From: Planctomycetota bacterium
GTDB taxonomy: Bacteria; Planctomycetota; Phycisphaerae; Phycisphaerales; SM1A02
NCBI GenBank assembly: GCA_003671075.1
Contig: QWPT01000028.1
Coordinates: forward strand, 1 to 34,765
DNA: 34,765 bases
Direction of reading: 5' to 3'
The number at the start of each line of letters is the position of its first letter. Within the stretch, counting starts at the first letter, position 1. This document shows, one piece after another, positions 10,416 to 17,441 of this stretch. The position numbers and the translations under genes are program-made. The notes beneath the pieces are model-generated. The model saw only the letters and a program-made list of their open reading frames with translations. It made no database searches and was not told where the DNA came from.

Positions 10416-12110
10416 TCAGCCGCTGACCTTGAACTGGGCGACGACCTGCTTAAGACTGGACACTTGCGCCGCGGTTTCCTCGCTGGCTGCTGCAAGTTCC
10501 TCGGAGTTGCCCGCATTCTGCTGGGTGACCTTGTCGAGCTCGGTCACGCCAGAGTTGATCTGGCCGATGCCCTGCGCCTGTTCGCGGCTTGCGCTGGCGA
10601 TCTGACCGAGGAGTTCGTTCACTTCTCGGGTGCCGTCAACGATGGTGCGCAGACTCTTGTCGACATCGCTGCAGATCGACACGGCGCGGTCGGCGCGCGT
10701 GGTCGACTGTTCGATCATCGCGGCGGTCTCGCGTGCGGCCTGGGCGGAGCGCTGTGCGAGATTGCGCACTTCCTCCGCGACGACGGCGAATCCCTTGCCT
10801 GCCTCGCCCGCACGAGCAGCCTCGACGGCGGCGTTGAGTGCGAGAAGGTTGGTCTGGAATGCGATCTCGTCGATCACCTTCAAGACCTTGGCAATCGAGT
10901 CGCTCGACTGCTTGATGGCGCCCATCGCCTCACTCATCTTGACCATCTGTTCCTGGCAGGTGTTGGCGCGGGTGCGTGCTTCGTCGGAGCGCGTGACCGC
11001 GGTGGTGGCGTTCGAGGCGTTGCGCTCGGTCATGGCGCTCATTTCTTCGAGGCTGGCGCTGATTTCCTCGAGACTGGCGGCTTGCTGGCTTGCGCCGCTG
11101 GCGACCGACTGGCTGGTGGACGAAACTTGCGACGAACCCGCGGCAATCTCGGTCGCACCCTTGCGGATCTCGGACAGGACGCCTTCAAGCTTGCCGACGA
11201 ACTTGTTGAACCAAGTCGCCATGTTGCCCAGTTCATCGGTGTTGATCGCGTCGAGGCGCTTGGTGAGGTCGCCCTCGCCCTCAGCGATGTCGCGGATGCG
11301 ACTGATCATCGCCAGCATCGGTCGGCCGAAGGTGAGGCTGAGAATGTAGGCAAAGCCGAAGCCGCCGAGAAGGATCATTGGAATCGTCCACATCAGGCCG
11401 CCGGTGACAAAGCCCGCGACCTGGGCGTCGACGCCGTTCAGCGGAATGGCGACTTCGTACGCGCCGTGAGTTCCGCCGACCTTCCATGCTTCCATCGGAA
11501 AGCCGAGGGCGTCCTTGCCGTCCTTGTCTGGGTCGAATTCGCCGCGCGGATCGCCGTGGCAAAGCATGCAGCTTTGGTCGAGTTTGATGGCGCGCATGTA
11601 GTGAAGCGTGTTGGTGGCCTCGTCGATGGCGTGTGCCGAACCGTCACCGCCGGTTGCGACCTGCTTCTCGAGGCGCTCGAGCAACTTGAAGCGGAATGAG
11701 CCTGATTCAGGCTCGTTTTTCTTGTTGCGCGCCTCGAAGGCTGCGATCTTGAAATTGATGCCTTCGCGCTTCGCGGCCTTCTCGGCGGTCACCCAGCCGA
11801 CGACGACGGGAATGGTGGCGAAGAAGCGGCTTTCGGTGTAATCGCCGCCCTTGGCAACACTCTCGTTGAGTTCCTTCAGCAACTCCTCGGTTGCGATCGA
11901 CTTCTTGAGGAAGAGCTCGCTGGCGTGGTTCTTCGCCTCGTCGGCCACGGCGGTGAACGCGGCGGCCTTGTCCACCATCGCGGCTTCGGCGCTCTTGCGG
12001 TATCCGATGACGAACACCACATAGTTCACCGCCACTGCGGCGATCACCAACATGACCGTCAGTGCAACGATGCGACCAGACAGTGATCGATTTTTGATCC
12101 AACTAAACAT
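10416..12110 (-). CDS. Methyl-accepting chemotaxis protein with c-type haem sensor domain
   Basis: A 564-residue chemoreceptor. Transmembrane helix 1 is at about 13-36. A periplasmic DUF3365-type domain follows, with a covalent haem site CMLCH (181-185). Helix 2 is at about 232-256, HAMP at 260-310 and the cytoplasmic signalling domain at 320-564. The signalling tip has the conserved [21 protein letters not shown] stretch followed by the [11 protein letters not shown] segment. Such receptors are thought to sense redox state or small gases and to control the CheA kinase. ATG 12110 is preferred over the upstream frame because GGAGG lies 6 nt before it. No other chemotaxis gene is nearby, so it must work with distant che genes or a homologous pathway. 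Confidence 0.93.
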   Translation of the reverse strand: MFSWIKNRSLSGRIVALTVMLVIAAVAVNYVVFVIGYRKSAEAAMVDKAAAFTAVADEAKNHASELFLKKSIATEELLKELNESVAKGGDYTESRFFATIPVVVGWVTAEKAAKREGINFKIAAFEARNKKNEPESGSFRFKLLERLEKQVATGGDGSAHAIDEATNTLHYMRAIKLDQSCMLCHGDPRGEFDPDKDGKDALGFPMEAWKVGGTHGAYEVAIPLNGVDAQVAGFVTGGLMWTIPMILLGGFGFAYILSLTFGRPMLAMISRIRDIAEGEGDLTKRLDAINTDELGNMATWFNKFVGKLEGVLSEIRKGATEIAAGSSQVSSTSQSVASGASQQAASLEEISASLEEMSAMTERNASNATTAVTRSDEARTRANTCQEQMVKMSEAMGAIKQSSDSIAKVLKVIDEIAFQTNLLALNAAVEAARAGEAGKGFAVVAEEVRNLAQRSAQAARETAAMIEQSTTRADRAVSICSDVDKSLRTIVDGTREVNELLGQIASASREQAQGIGQINSGVTELDKVTQQNAGNSEELAAASEETAAQVSSLKQVVAQFKVSG

Positions 12111-12111
12111 T

Positions 12112-12135
12112 CGGACCTCCCGGACTTTCGGTCCG
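12112..12135 (-). promoter_or_regulatory. Mutually exclusive hairpins at the chemoreceptor ribosome binding site
   Basis: In the leader, CGGAC(C) at 12135-12130 can pair with GTCCG at 12125-12121, leaving the GGAGG site free. It can instead pair with GGTCCG at 12117-12112, which would tie up the end of the Shine-Dalgarno region. The arrangement is visible in the sequence. A switching role is speculative. Confidence 0.3.
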
Positions 12136-12275
12136 TTGACTTCTACTGCGCCACGGACTCGGCCGCGCGGGCTCCGCGAAGGGTCGCGGGTTGCCACGAG
12201 CAGACATCGGGCGCGGATTCGCCGCACTTCAGCATTGCGAGGTGAACGGGGAATGCACCTAGGAAGTTTGCGCGT

Positions 12276-12995
12276 TCATCGACTGCCGAAGCGGGGCATT
12301 CGCCTGAGAAGCGCTTCAAAATCAGCGTGTTCGACGGGGTTACCTCGGTAGAGGTCGGCATCGGCGTCGATGCGCGCGCGGGGCGGGATGCGCGCGATGC
12401 TGTAGCGGGCGTACTCGCCGTCGAAGGTGATCTCGTCGAGATGGCCGTAGCGGGTGTCGATGGTTTTGACCTCGGCCTCGCCGAGTTTCGCATCACAGAT
12501 GGACTGCGCGAGCACATGCGCACCGATGGTGGTGATGACGCGGATATGAACCGAGGGATCGAGGTCGAACTCACCGCGGACGGCGCGACCATAGACCGCG
12601 GGAGGGGCGTGATCGGCGGCGTCGCGATCGTGCGTGATGAGCGATTCCTCGAGGATCGAGAGGACGCCGAGCGCTTCATGCATGGTGGCCTCGATGCGAA
12701 GTTTGCGCGCGAGGTCCCCCGCTTGCGATTCCTCCATCGCCTGCGCGTGCGCGCGCAGGAGCGCACGCGAAGGCCGGGCAACGCCGCGGTTGTTGAGGCG
12801 GTGGGCGGTGGTTCCATCCGCGGCGATAGCCCTGACGGAATTCCCCCTGAAATCCCTCGCGGAATTCCTGGCAAAATCCGTGGCGCAATTCATGGCGAAG
12901 TCTATCGCGCCATCGACCGAATCCGCGCGACCATCAAGGAGTGCGCGGACGGCGATGCGGGCGATTTCATCGGAATTACTGCGATCCCCTGTCAT
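12276..12995 (-). CDS. Hypothetical protein, divergent from YceH-family gene
   Basis: About 239 residues from ATG 12995. I do not recognise the family. It has no signal peptide and no membrane helix. Residues near 35-60 form a degenerate four-residue repeat (DFAMNCATDFARNSARDF). The C-terminal two-thirds looks like a folded mixed alpha/beta domain and ends in a basic tail. The start was chosen because TACACT lies 7 nt upstream on the minus strand, giving a leaderless transcript from the shared bidirectional promoter. A start at 13019 is possible but would overlap the neighbouring gene. The opposite-strand and shifted frames across this region look like shadows. Confidence 0.65.
   Translation of the reverse strand: MTGDRSNSDEIARIAVRALLDGRADSVDGAIDFAMNCATDFARNSARDFRGNSVRAIAADGTTAHRLNNRGVARPSRALLRAHAQAMEESQAGDLARKLRIEATMHEALGVLSILEESLITHDRDAADHAPPAVYGRAVRGEFDLDPSVHIRVITTIGAHVLAQSICDAKLGEAEVKTIDTRYGHLDEITFDGEYARYSIARIPPRARIDADADLYRGNPVEHADFEALLRRMPRFGSR
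12837..12920. repeat. Degenerate 12-bp tandem repeat inside a coding region
   Basis: Seven 12-bp units can be laid out from 12837, for example GGAATTCCCCCT, GAAATCCCTCGC, GGAATTCCTGGC, AAAATCCGTGGC and GCAATTCATGGC. They encode the four-residue periodicity of the hypothetical protein on the minus strand. GGAATTCCTGGC matches 9 of 12 bases of the intergenic unit GGAACTGCTTGC at 15628-15675. Confidence 0.7.
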
Positions 12996-13002
12996 GGAGC
13001 CA

Positions 13003-13012
13003 AGTGTACGCT
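13003..13012. promoter_or_regulatory. Overlapping divergent -10 boxes (bidirectional promoter)
   Basis: The decamer AGTGTACGCT holds a plus-strand -10, TACGCT (13007-13012), six bases before ATG 13019. It also holds a minus-strand -10, TACACT (13008-13003), seven bases before ATG 12995. The two boxes share the central TA. Both genes would be transcribed with essentially no leader. No strong -35 is evident on either side. Confidence 0.55.
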
Positions 13013-13018
13013 GCCCCA

Positions 13019-13678
13019 ATGAACCAACTGCTCCCAGATGAATGCCGTGTGCTCGGAACGCTTATCGAGAAGGCGTTCACCACTTCTGGTCAATATCCCC
13101 TCTCGTTGAATTCGCTGGTTACCGGTGTAAATCAGAAGAGCAACCGCGACCCCATCGTTGAGATCGACGAGGATTCCGCACTGCGCGCGATCGACGGGCT
13201 GCGCGCGCGCGGGCTGGCACGCGATGTGACTTTCACGGGGTCGCGGGTGGAGAAGTACCGGCATCTTGGCGGCGAAGGTCTTGATGCGCGACCGCAGGAA
13301 CTGGCGTTGTTGGCGGAGTTGATGCTGCGCGGGCCGCAGACCGTGGGCGAATTGCGTGCGCGCGCGAGCCGCATGCAGCCGTTTGACTCGCTGGAAACCG
13401 TGGAAGCAATGCTGGCGGGGCTCGCGGGGCGCAATGATCCGATGGTGCGCGAACTTGCGCCTTCACCAGGTTCGCGTGCGCCGCGATGGATGCAACTTCT
13501 GTGCGAAAAACTTCATCCGACTGGACCGACTGCGATGACGGGATCGGCAGCTCGAGCGGCGGGTTCCTTCGCAACAACTGCGCAAACCGCGGCAAGCGAC
13601 GATCGCGTCCGCTCTCTTGAAGATCGAGTGGCGGCGTTGGAGGCGAGCGTCGCAGAACTCAAGAGTCTGCTTGCCTAG
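13019..13678 (+). CDS. YceH family protein (DUF480)
   Basis: A 219-residue protein that starts MNQLLPDECRVLGTLIEKAFTT, typical of the YceH/UPF0502 (DUF480) family, which is built from two winged-helix domains. The family signature with conserved QKSNRDP and VEKYRH segments is present. A coiled coil (about residues 195-219, DRVRSLEDRVAALEASVAEL) closes the protein. The family's biochemical role is not settled. The start is set by TACGCT 6 nt upstream, which predicts a leaderless mRNA. The stop lies 6 nt from that of the convergent membrane-protein gene, with no hairpin between them. Confidence 0.9.
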   Translation: MNQLLPDECRVLGTLIEKAFTTSGQYPLSLNSLVTGVNQKSNRDPIVEIDEDSALRAIDGLRARGLARDVTFTGSRVEKYRHLGGEGLDARPQELALLAELMLRGPQTVGELRARASRMQPFDSLETVEAMLAGLAGRNDPMVRELAPSPGSRAPRWMQLLCEKLHPTGPTAMTGSAARAAGSFATTAQTAASDDRVRSLEDRVAALEASVAELKSLLA

Positions 13679-13684
13679 AAGCGT

Positions 13685-15091
13685 TTAGCGCAGGCCGTAT
13701 CCCGAGATGGTTGCGGCATTCTCGCCGTCGATGCGTTCGCGCATCCAGAGGTAACTGCGGGTTGCGAGATCGCAGGCGAGTGTGAAGACATAGGCGGCAA
13801 CGGTCGCGTCGAGCAGGCTGTTCCAGAACCCGACGAGGATGGCGACCAGTCGATCTGGTCCGAAAAGCGCAGCGACTTCTGCGCCGGCGCCTGAACCGAG
13901 TGCGCGACCGGCATCACCACCGAGCGTCGAGAGCAGCGTGTCAATTCCCGTCGAGGCAGTGGCGACGATGGCGTTCACGAGGATGCCGCCGATGGCGAGC
14001 GCGATGAGCGATGCGCCAAGAATCCCCAACCACGCCAGCGGACGCGCGAGGACGAGTGCGCCGGCGCGGGTGATTGCATCGCCGGCATCGCAATCCTCGA
14101 CGGCGATCGCGGCGGGCATGAGCGGAAAGCCTGCGATCACGGTGAGCGCGAGAATCGAGCCGAGCAGCGCGACGAGCATGGGGATCACGAAGAGCGCGCC
14201 GCTGATGACATTGAGCACGGGGACGCGCAATAACGCGGTAAACGCGATCACCACCAGTGCGAACAGGCCGATCACGATCGCGGGAAGCACCGGCAGCGCA
14301 ACAAGGTTGAGCGCGCGCGTGCGTGCAAACATTGCGCCTTCGACGATGGTCAGGCGACCGCCACGGCCGGCGTGGATCGCGGCCATGCGGCAGGATCCAC
14401 CGGCGAGCATCGAGACGACGCAGACGACGACCACCAGCGCGAGCGTGAAGACCAGTGGTGATTCGCGCATGGCGGCGAGGGGCAGCGCGAAGATGCCGGC
14501 GACGACCGCGCCGAGGGCGGCGTTGAAATCGAACCTGAGCATGCTCGCGGTTGCCTGGCGGACGGCGCTGCGTTCGGCGGCGAGAAAGGTGGTGGCGATT
14601 CCGCGCGGAGCGGTTTCCTCGATCACCAACATGGCTTCGGCTGCGCGTTGACGCAGGCGCAAGAGTTCGGGGTCATCGCTGGAAACGCCGTTGGCGATGC
14701 GGTCGGCGATGCGCTTCGATGTTGCGCTGCGGACAGCGGTGGCGAGCTCGCTGCGGGTGACTGTTCGACCGGGAACGCTGCCGTCGCCACGCGCGTCGGA
14801 TTCGAGTTGCTCGACCTCTTCGCTAGCGACGCGATTGGCGGCGGAGCGGGCGCGTTGGGTCCCGAGCTCGATTTCAGTTGCCGAGAGCGGCGAGGCGTTG
14901 AAACCGCGCGGGCCGTAGTACTTGCCCGCACCGAGGTCGATCAACGGCGCAAGGCCCGCGATAAGCAGCACTGCGAGGAGCGCGATCGGCAGCCGCGCGG
15001 GCTGCATCGCACTGGTGATGGCCGAGAACATGAACGAGAGGCAAGATGCGACTGCTCCGCGTTGCGCGATCGAGCCTGGGGCTGAATTCAT
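13685..15091 (-). CDS. Hypothetical multi-pass membrane protein
   Basis: A 468-residue protein with about seven to eight hydrophobic segments (near residues 35-53, 190-207, 211-230, 268-290, 297-335 as two, 352-375 and 410-435). A charged soluble region lies between the first helix and the rest (about 60-185). I do not recognise the family, although the layout recalls uncharacterised planctomycete integral membrane proteins. A minus-strand -10 box TACCAT ends 7 nt before ATG 15091, again predicting a leaderless transcript. A start at residue 21 or 29 would also place the first helix correctly. The gene is convergent with the YceH-family gene. Confidence 0.75.
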   Translation of the reverse strand: MNSAPGSIAQRGAVASCLSFMFSAITSAMQPARLPIALLAVLLIAGLAPLIDLGAGKYYGPRGFNASPLSATEIELGTQRARSAANRVASEEVEQLESDARGDGSVPGRTVTRSELATAVRSATSKRIADRIANGVSSDDPELLRLRQRAAEAMLVIEETAPRGIATTFLAAERSAVRQATASMLRFDFNAALGAVVAGIFALPLAAMRESPLVFTLALVVVVCVVSMLAGGSCRMAAIHAGRGGRLTIVEGAMFARTRALNLVALPVLPAIVIGLFALVVIAFTALLRVPVLNVISGALFVIPMLVALLGSILALTVIAGFPLMPAAIAVEDCDAGDAITRAGALVLARPLAWLGILGASLIALAIGGILVNAIVATASTGIDTLLSTLGGDAGRALGSGAGAEVAALFGPDRLVAILVGFWNSLLDATVAAYVFTLACDLATRSYLWMRERIDGENAATISGYGLR

Positions 15092-15098
15092 GGGGCGG

Positions 15099-15104
15099 AT
15101 GGTA
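15099..15104 (-). promoter_or_regulatory. -10 box of the membrane-protein gene
   Basis: TACCAT on the minus strand (15104-15099) with 7 nt to ATG 15091. No clear -35 box was found. Confidence 0.4.
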
Positions 15105-15259
15105 CGGAATCAGCGGGATGCGGTGCGGCGCGGGGTGCGGAGGTCCAAAGCAATCGGCGTGGGAGTGGATGTCGCGGCGGCGGATCGCGCAGTACGGGAC
15201 CGCCGCGTGTCAACCGGGAAATGGACCTGATCCATTGTTGCGGGGATTGCAAATCTCGC

Positions 15260-15287
15260 TTGGATGCGCGGGGTCCGATGCTATCGT
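15260..15287 (+). promoter_or_regulatory. Promoter of the zinc-ribbon gene
   Basis: TTGGAT (15260-15265), a 16-nt spacer, then TATCGT (15282-15287). ATG 15294 follows after 6 nt, so the mRNA should be leaderless. Confidence 0.5.
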
Positions 15288-15293
15288 TCGATC

Positions 15294-15623
15294 ATGCTCA
15301 TTCGCGCAAAGGATCGGTCGAGGCTCCATCGGCGCCAGTGCGTCGCGTGTGGCTACTCAGGCCGATCGGTTGAGCGGGCGAACCAGCCGAATTGCCCCCG
15401 CTGCTCCTGCGATTTTTCGGTGCGGCGGCCAATGAGCTACGCCGAAATGGAAGGGATCGTCGACCTCGATTCTTCGGGAGCGCGCACGGCGCGTGAACGG
15501 GGCGTTGAGAGTCCTCGACGGGAGTGGAGATTGGTCGAGCGGTGGCTCGTGTTCCTCTTCGTGATGTCGGTGGTGACTATCAGCCTGCTCGCGGTCACTA
15601 TCGCGGCGCTGCCGGTTCGGTGA
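15294..15623 (+). CDS. Small zinc-ribbon membrane protein, hypothetical
   Basis: A 109-residue protein. Residues 16-33 hold a zinc-ribbon pattern, CVAC followed by CPRC 15 residues later, and one further Cys. A charged linker follows, then one C-terminal transmembrane helix (about 83-105, VFLFVMSVVTISLLAVTIAAL). This gives a tail-anchored protein with a cytoplasmic metal-binding head. The start follows a promoter whose -10 ends 6 nt upstream. It is probably monocistronic. Function unknown. Confidence 0.7.
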   Translation: MLIRAKDRSRLHRRQCVACGYSGRSVERANQPNCPRCSCDFSVRRPMSYAEMEGIVDLDSSGARTARERGVESPRREWRLVERWLVFLFVMSVVTISLLAVTIAALPVR

Positions 15624-15627
15624 ACGG

Positions 15628-15675
15628 CTTGCGGAACTGCTTGCGGAACTGCTTGCGGAACTGATCGCGGAACTA
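15628..15675. repeat. Four 12-bp tandem repeats, intergenic
   Basis: CTTGCGGAACTG is repeated exactly three times from 15628 to 15663 and a fourth time with two changes to 15675. It sits between the zinc-ribbon gene stop and the peptidase promoter. No reading frame in it is convincing. Confidence 0.9.
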
Positions 15676-15708
15676 TGTGCATGGGCGTGCGCGGGGTGAA
15701 TTTCCCCA

Positions 15709-15714
15709 TACACT
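15709..15714 (+). promoter_or_regulatory. -10 box of the M20 peptidase gene
   Basis: TACACT with 10 nt to ATG 15725. The same hexamer precedes the genes at 17442, 20991 and 12995. Transcription should start within about 4 nt of the ATG. Confidence 0.45.
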
Positions 15715-15724
15715 CGCGCCCCCA

Positions 15725-17164
15725 ATGTCGAACATATCGAACCAAAACCTGAGCGGTGGACTTCCTTCAACGCAGTCGCTTCTTGCCACGGTCGAGAGTG
15801 GTTTCGCGGCGTCGACCGCGCGGCTTTGCGACTTTCTTCGCATTCCGAGCGTGAGCACTGATCCGGCGTTCGACGAACAAACGCGTCGATGCGCGGACTG
15901 GCTCGTTGCTGAACTGCGCGCGATCGGATTCACCGCCGAGGCGGCGAAAACCATCGGACAGCCCATGGTGGTGGCGCATCATCCTGGAGTGGGGCCGGAC
16001 GCCGCCAAACGGCCGCGCGTTCTTTACTACGGTCACTACGACGTGCAGCCCGCCGATCCGATCGAACTGTGGACGAGCCCTCCGTTCGAACCCTCGATCG
16101 TTGATGGACCGCGCGGCAAGCGTGTGGTCGCCCGCGGTGCGGTTGACGACAAGGGGCAGGTCATGGGAATCGTCGAGGCGCTGCGTGCGTGGCATGCGGT
16201 CGCGGGCGGTCCGCCCTGCCCGGTCACGCTGATGATCGAAGGCGAAGAGGAGTCGGGCAGCAAGAGCCTCGAGCCGTTCATGCATGAGGCGAAGGCGCGC
16301 TTGGCGGCGGATGTTTGCATCGTGTCCGACACGGGCATGTGGGACATCAAGACGCCGGCGATTACGACGCGACTGCGCGGGCTGGTCTACATGGAAGTCA
16401 CGGTGCATGGTCCGACGCGCGATCTGCACAGCGGCATGTATGGCGGCGCGGTGGCGAACCCGATCAATGTGCTCGCGAGCATCATCGCCGAGCTGCATGA
16501 TGAAGATCGTCGCGTGACGATTCCGGGCTTCTACGAAGGGGTTTCCGAGTTGTCGCCGCAGGTGAGGTCGCAGTGGGACGCACTCGGTTTTAATGACGCG
16601 GAGTTCCTCGGCGATATTGGATTGAAGGATGGCTTGGGCGAGCGCGGACGGTCGACGCTTGAGCGGACTTGGTCGCGGCCGACCTGCGATGTGAACGGCA
16701 TCTTTGGCGGATACACGGGCAAGGGCGCCAAGACCGTCATCGCAGCGCACGCCACCGCAAAGGTGAGTTTTCGCCTGGTTTCACGGCAGAACCCTGAGAA
16801 GATCGCGGCGGCGTTTACGCAATTCGTGCAGGCGCGGCTGCCGTCGGGCTGTCGCGCGGTGTTCGAAACCCATGGCGTGAACCCCGCGATCGAAGTCAGC
16901 GAGCACTCGCGCTACCTCACGGCGGCAAGTCGTGGCCTGCAGTCCGTGTTCGCCAAAGAGCCGCTGCTGATCGGCACCGGCGGCAGCATTCCTGCGGTTG
17001 GCGCAATCCAGCGGATCCTGGGAATGGACTGCCTGCTGGTTGGTTTTGGCCTCGACGACGACTGCGTGCACTCGCCCAACGAGAAGTTTGAGTTGGAGTG
17101 CTACCGCAATTCGATCCGTAGCCAAGCGACGATTCTGCACGAGCTCGCCCAGCTTTCCCGCTGA
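15725..17164 (+). CDS. M20-family metallopeptidase (dipeptidase-like)
   Basis: A 479-residue zinc hydrolase of the M20/M28 (ArgE/DapE/CPG2/carnosinase) superfamily. Metal and catalytic motifs are in order: YGHYDVQP (102-109, His104 ligand, Asp106), RGAVDDKGQ (137-145, Asp141 bridging), EGEEESGS (172-179, catalytic Glu and metal Glu), SDTGMW (201-206), an RDLHSG segment in the dimerisation domain and CVHSPNEKF near the end with the last His. The length fits the dipeptidase branch, which cleaves dipeptides or N-acylated amino acids in the cytoplasm. No signal peptide is present. ATG 15725 is set by TACACT just upstream, so a longer frame from 15677 is rejected. Confidence 0.93.
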   Translation: MSNISNQNLSGGLPSTQSLLATVESGFAASTARLCDFLRIPSVSTDPAFDEQTRRCADWLVAELRAIGFTAEAAKTIGQPMVVAHHPGVGPDAAKRPRVLYYGHYDVQPADPIELWTSPPFEPSIVDGPRGKRVVARGAVDDKGQVMGIVEALRAWHAVAGGPPCPVTLMIEGEEESGSKSLEPFMHEAKARLAADVCIVSDTGMWDIKTPAITTRLRGLVYMEVTVHGPTRDLHSGMYGGAVANPINVLASIIAELHDEDRRVTIPGFYEGVSELSPQVRSQWDALGFNDAEFLGDIGLKDGLGERGRSTLERTWSRPTCDVNGIFGGYTGKGAKTVIAAHATAKVSFRLVSRQNPEKIAAAFTQFVQARLPSGCRAVFETHGVNPAIEVSEHSRYLTAASRGLQSVFAKEPLLIGTGGSIPAVGAIQRILGMDCLLVGFGLDDDCVHSPNEKFELECYRNSIRSQATILHELAQLSR

Positions 17165-17176
17165 ATTGAGCCCAAA

Positions 17177-17359
17177 TCAGCGGCGGCGCGCGCGGGCTGG
17201 GGCGGTGGCGGCGCGGTGGAAGACGCGCAAGCGGCGGGTTTCGCGCACGAGTTCCGCAAGGCGGCAGGCGTGGTCGACGCGCGTGACCATGACCTTGAGG
17301 GTCAGGATGGCGGCGATGAACGCGCCCACGCAGGCGAGGATGGTCGTGAAGACGAACAT
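17177..17359 (-). CDS. Possible small membrane protein
   Basis: A 60-codon frame on the minus strand. It has one N-terminal transmembrane helix (MFVFTTILACVGAFIAAILT), an amphipathic charged segment and an Arg/Ala-rich tail. It fills the 277-bp gap between the peptidase and the exported protein gene. No Shine-Dalgarno site or TANNNT box precedes it. The hydrophobic-then-basic layout makes a real gene plausible but not certain. Confidence 0.4.
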   Translation of the reverse strand: MFVFTTILACVGAFIAAILTLKVMVTRVDHACRLAELVRETRRLRVFHRAATAPARARRR

Positions 17360-17427
17360 GCAATGGGGATCGGCGGGTCGAGGCTCCGAGTTGAGCTCGA
17401 CCCTTCGAGTCGAGCGGCTTCGTTGGG

Positions 17428-17433
17428 TACACT
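17428..17433 (+). promoter_or_regulatory. -10 box of the exported-protein gene
   Basis: TACACT with 8 nt to ATG 17442. A weak -35 TTCGAG (17404-17409) lies 18 nt upstream. It fixes the start of the exported protein. Confidence 0.45.
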
Positions 17434-17441
17434 TCGCGCCC

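Noticed and set aside
12143-12874. Minus-strand frame overlapping the hypothetical gene at 12276-12995
   Set aside because: It is a Pro/Ser/Arg-rich shadow of the other frame over most of its length. Only its last 50 codons look protein-like, and they lack a start signal.
16998-17441. Upstream extension of the exported-protein gene
   Set aside because: It overlaps the peptidase gene, is Arg-rich, and would bury the clear signal peptide that starts at 17442.
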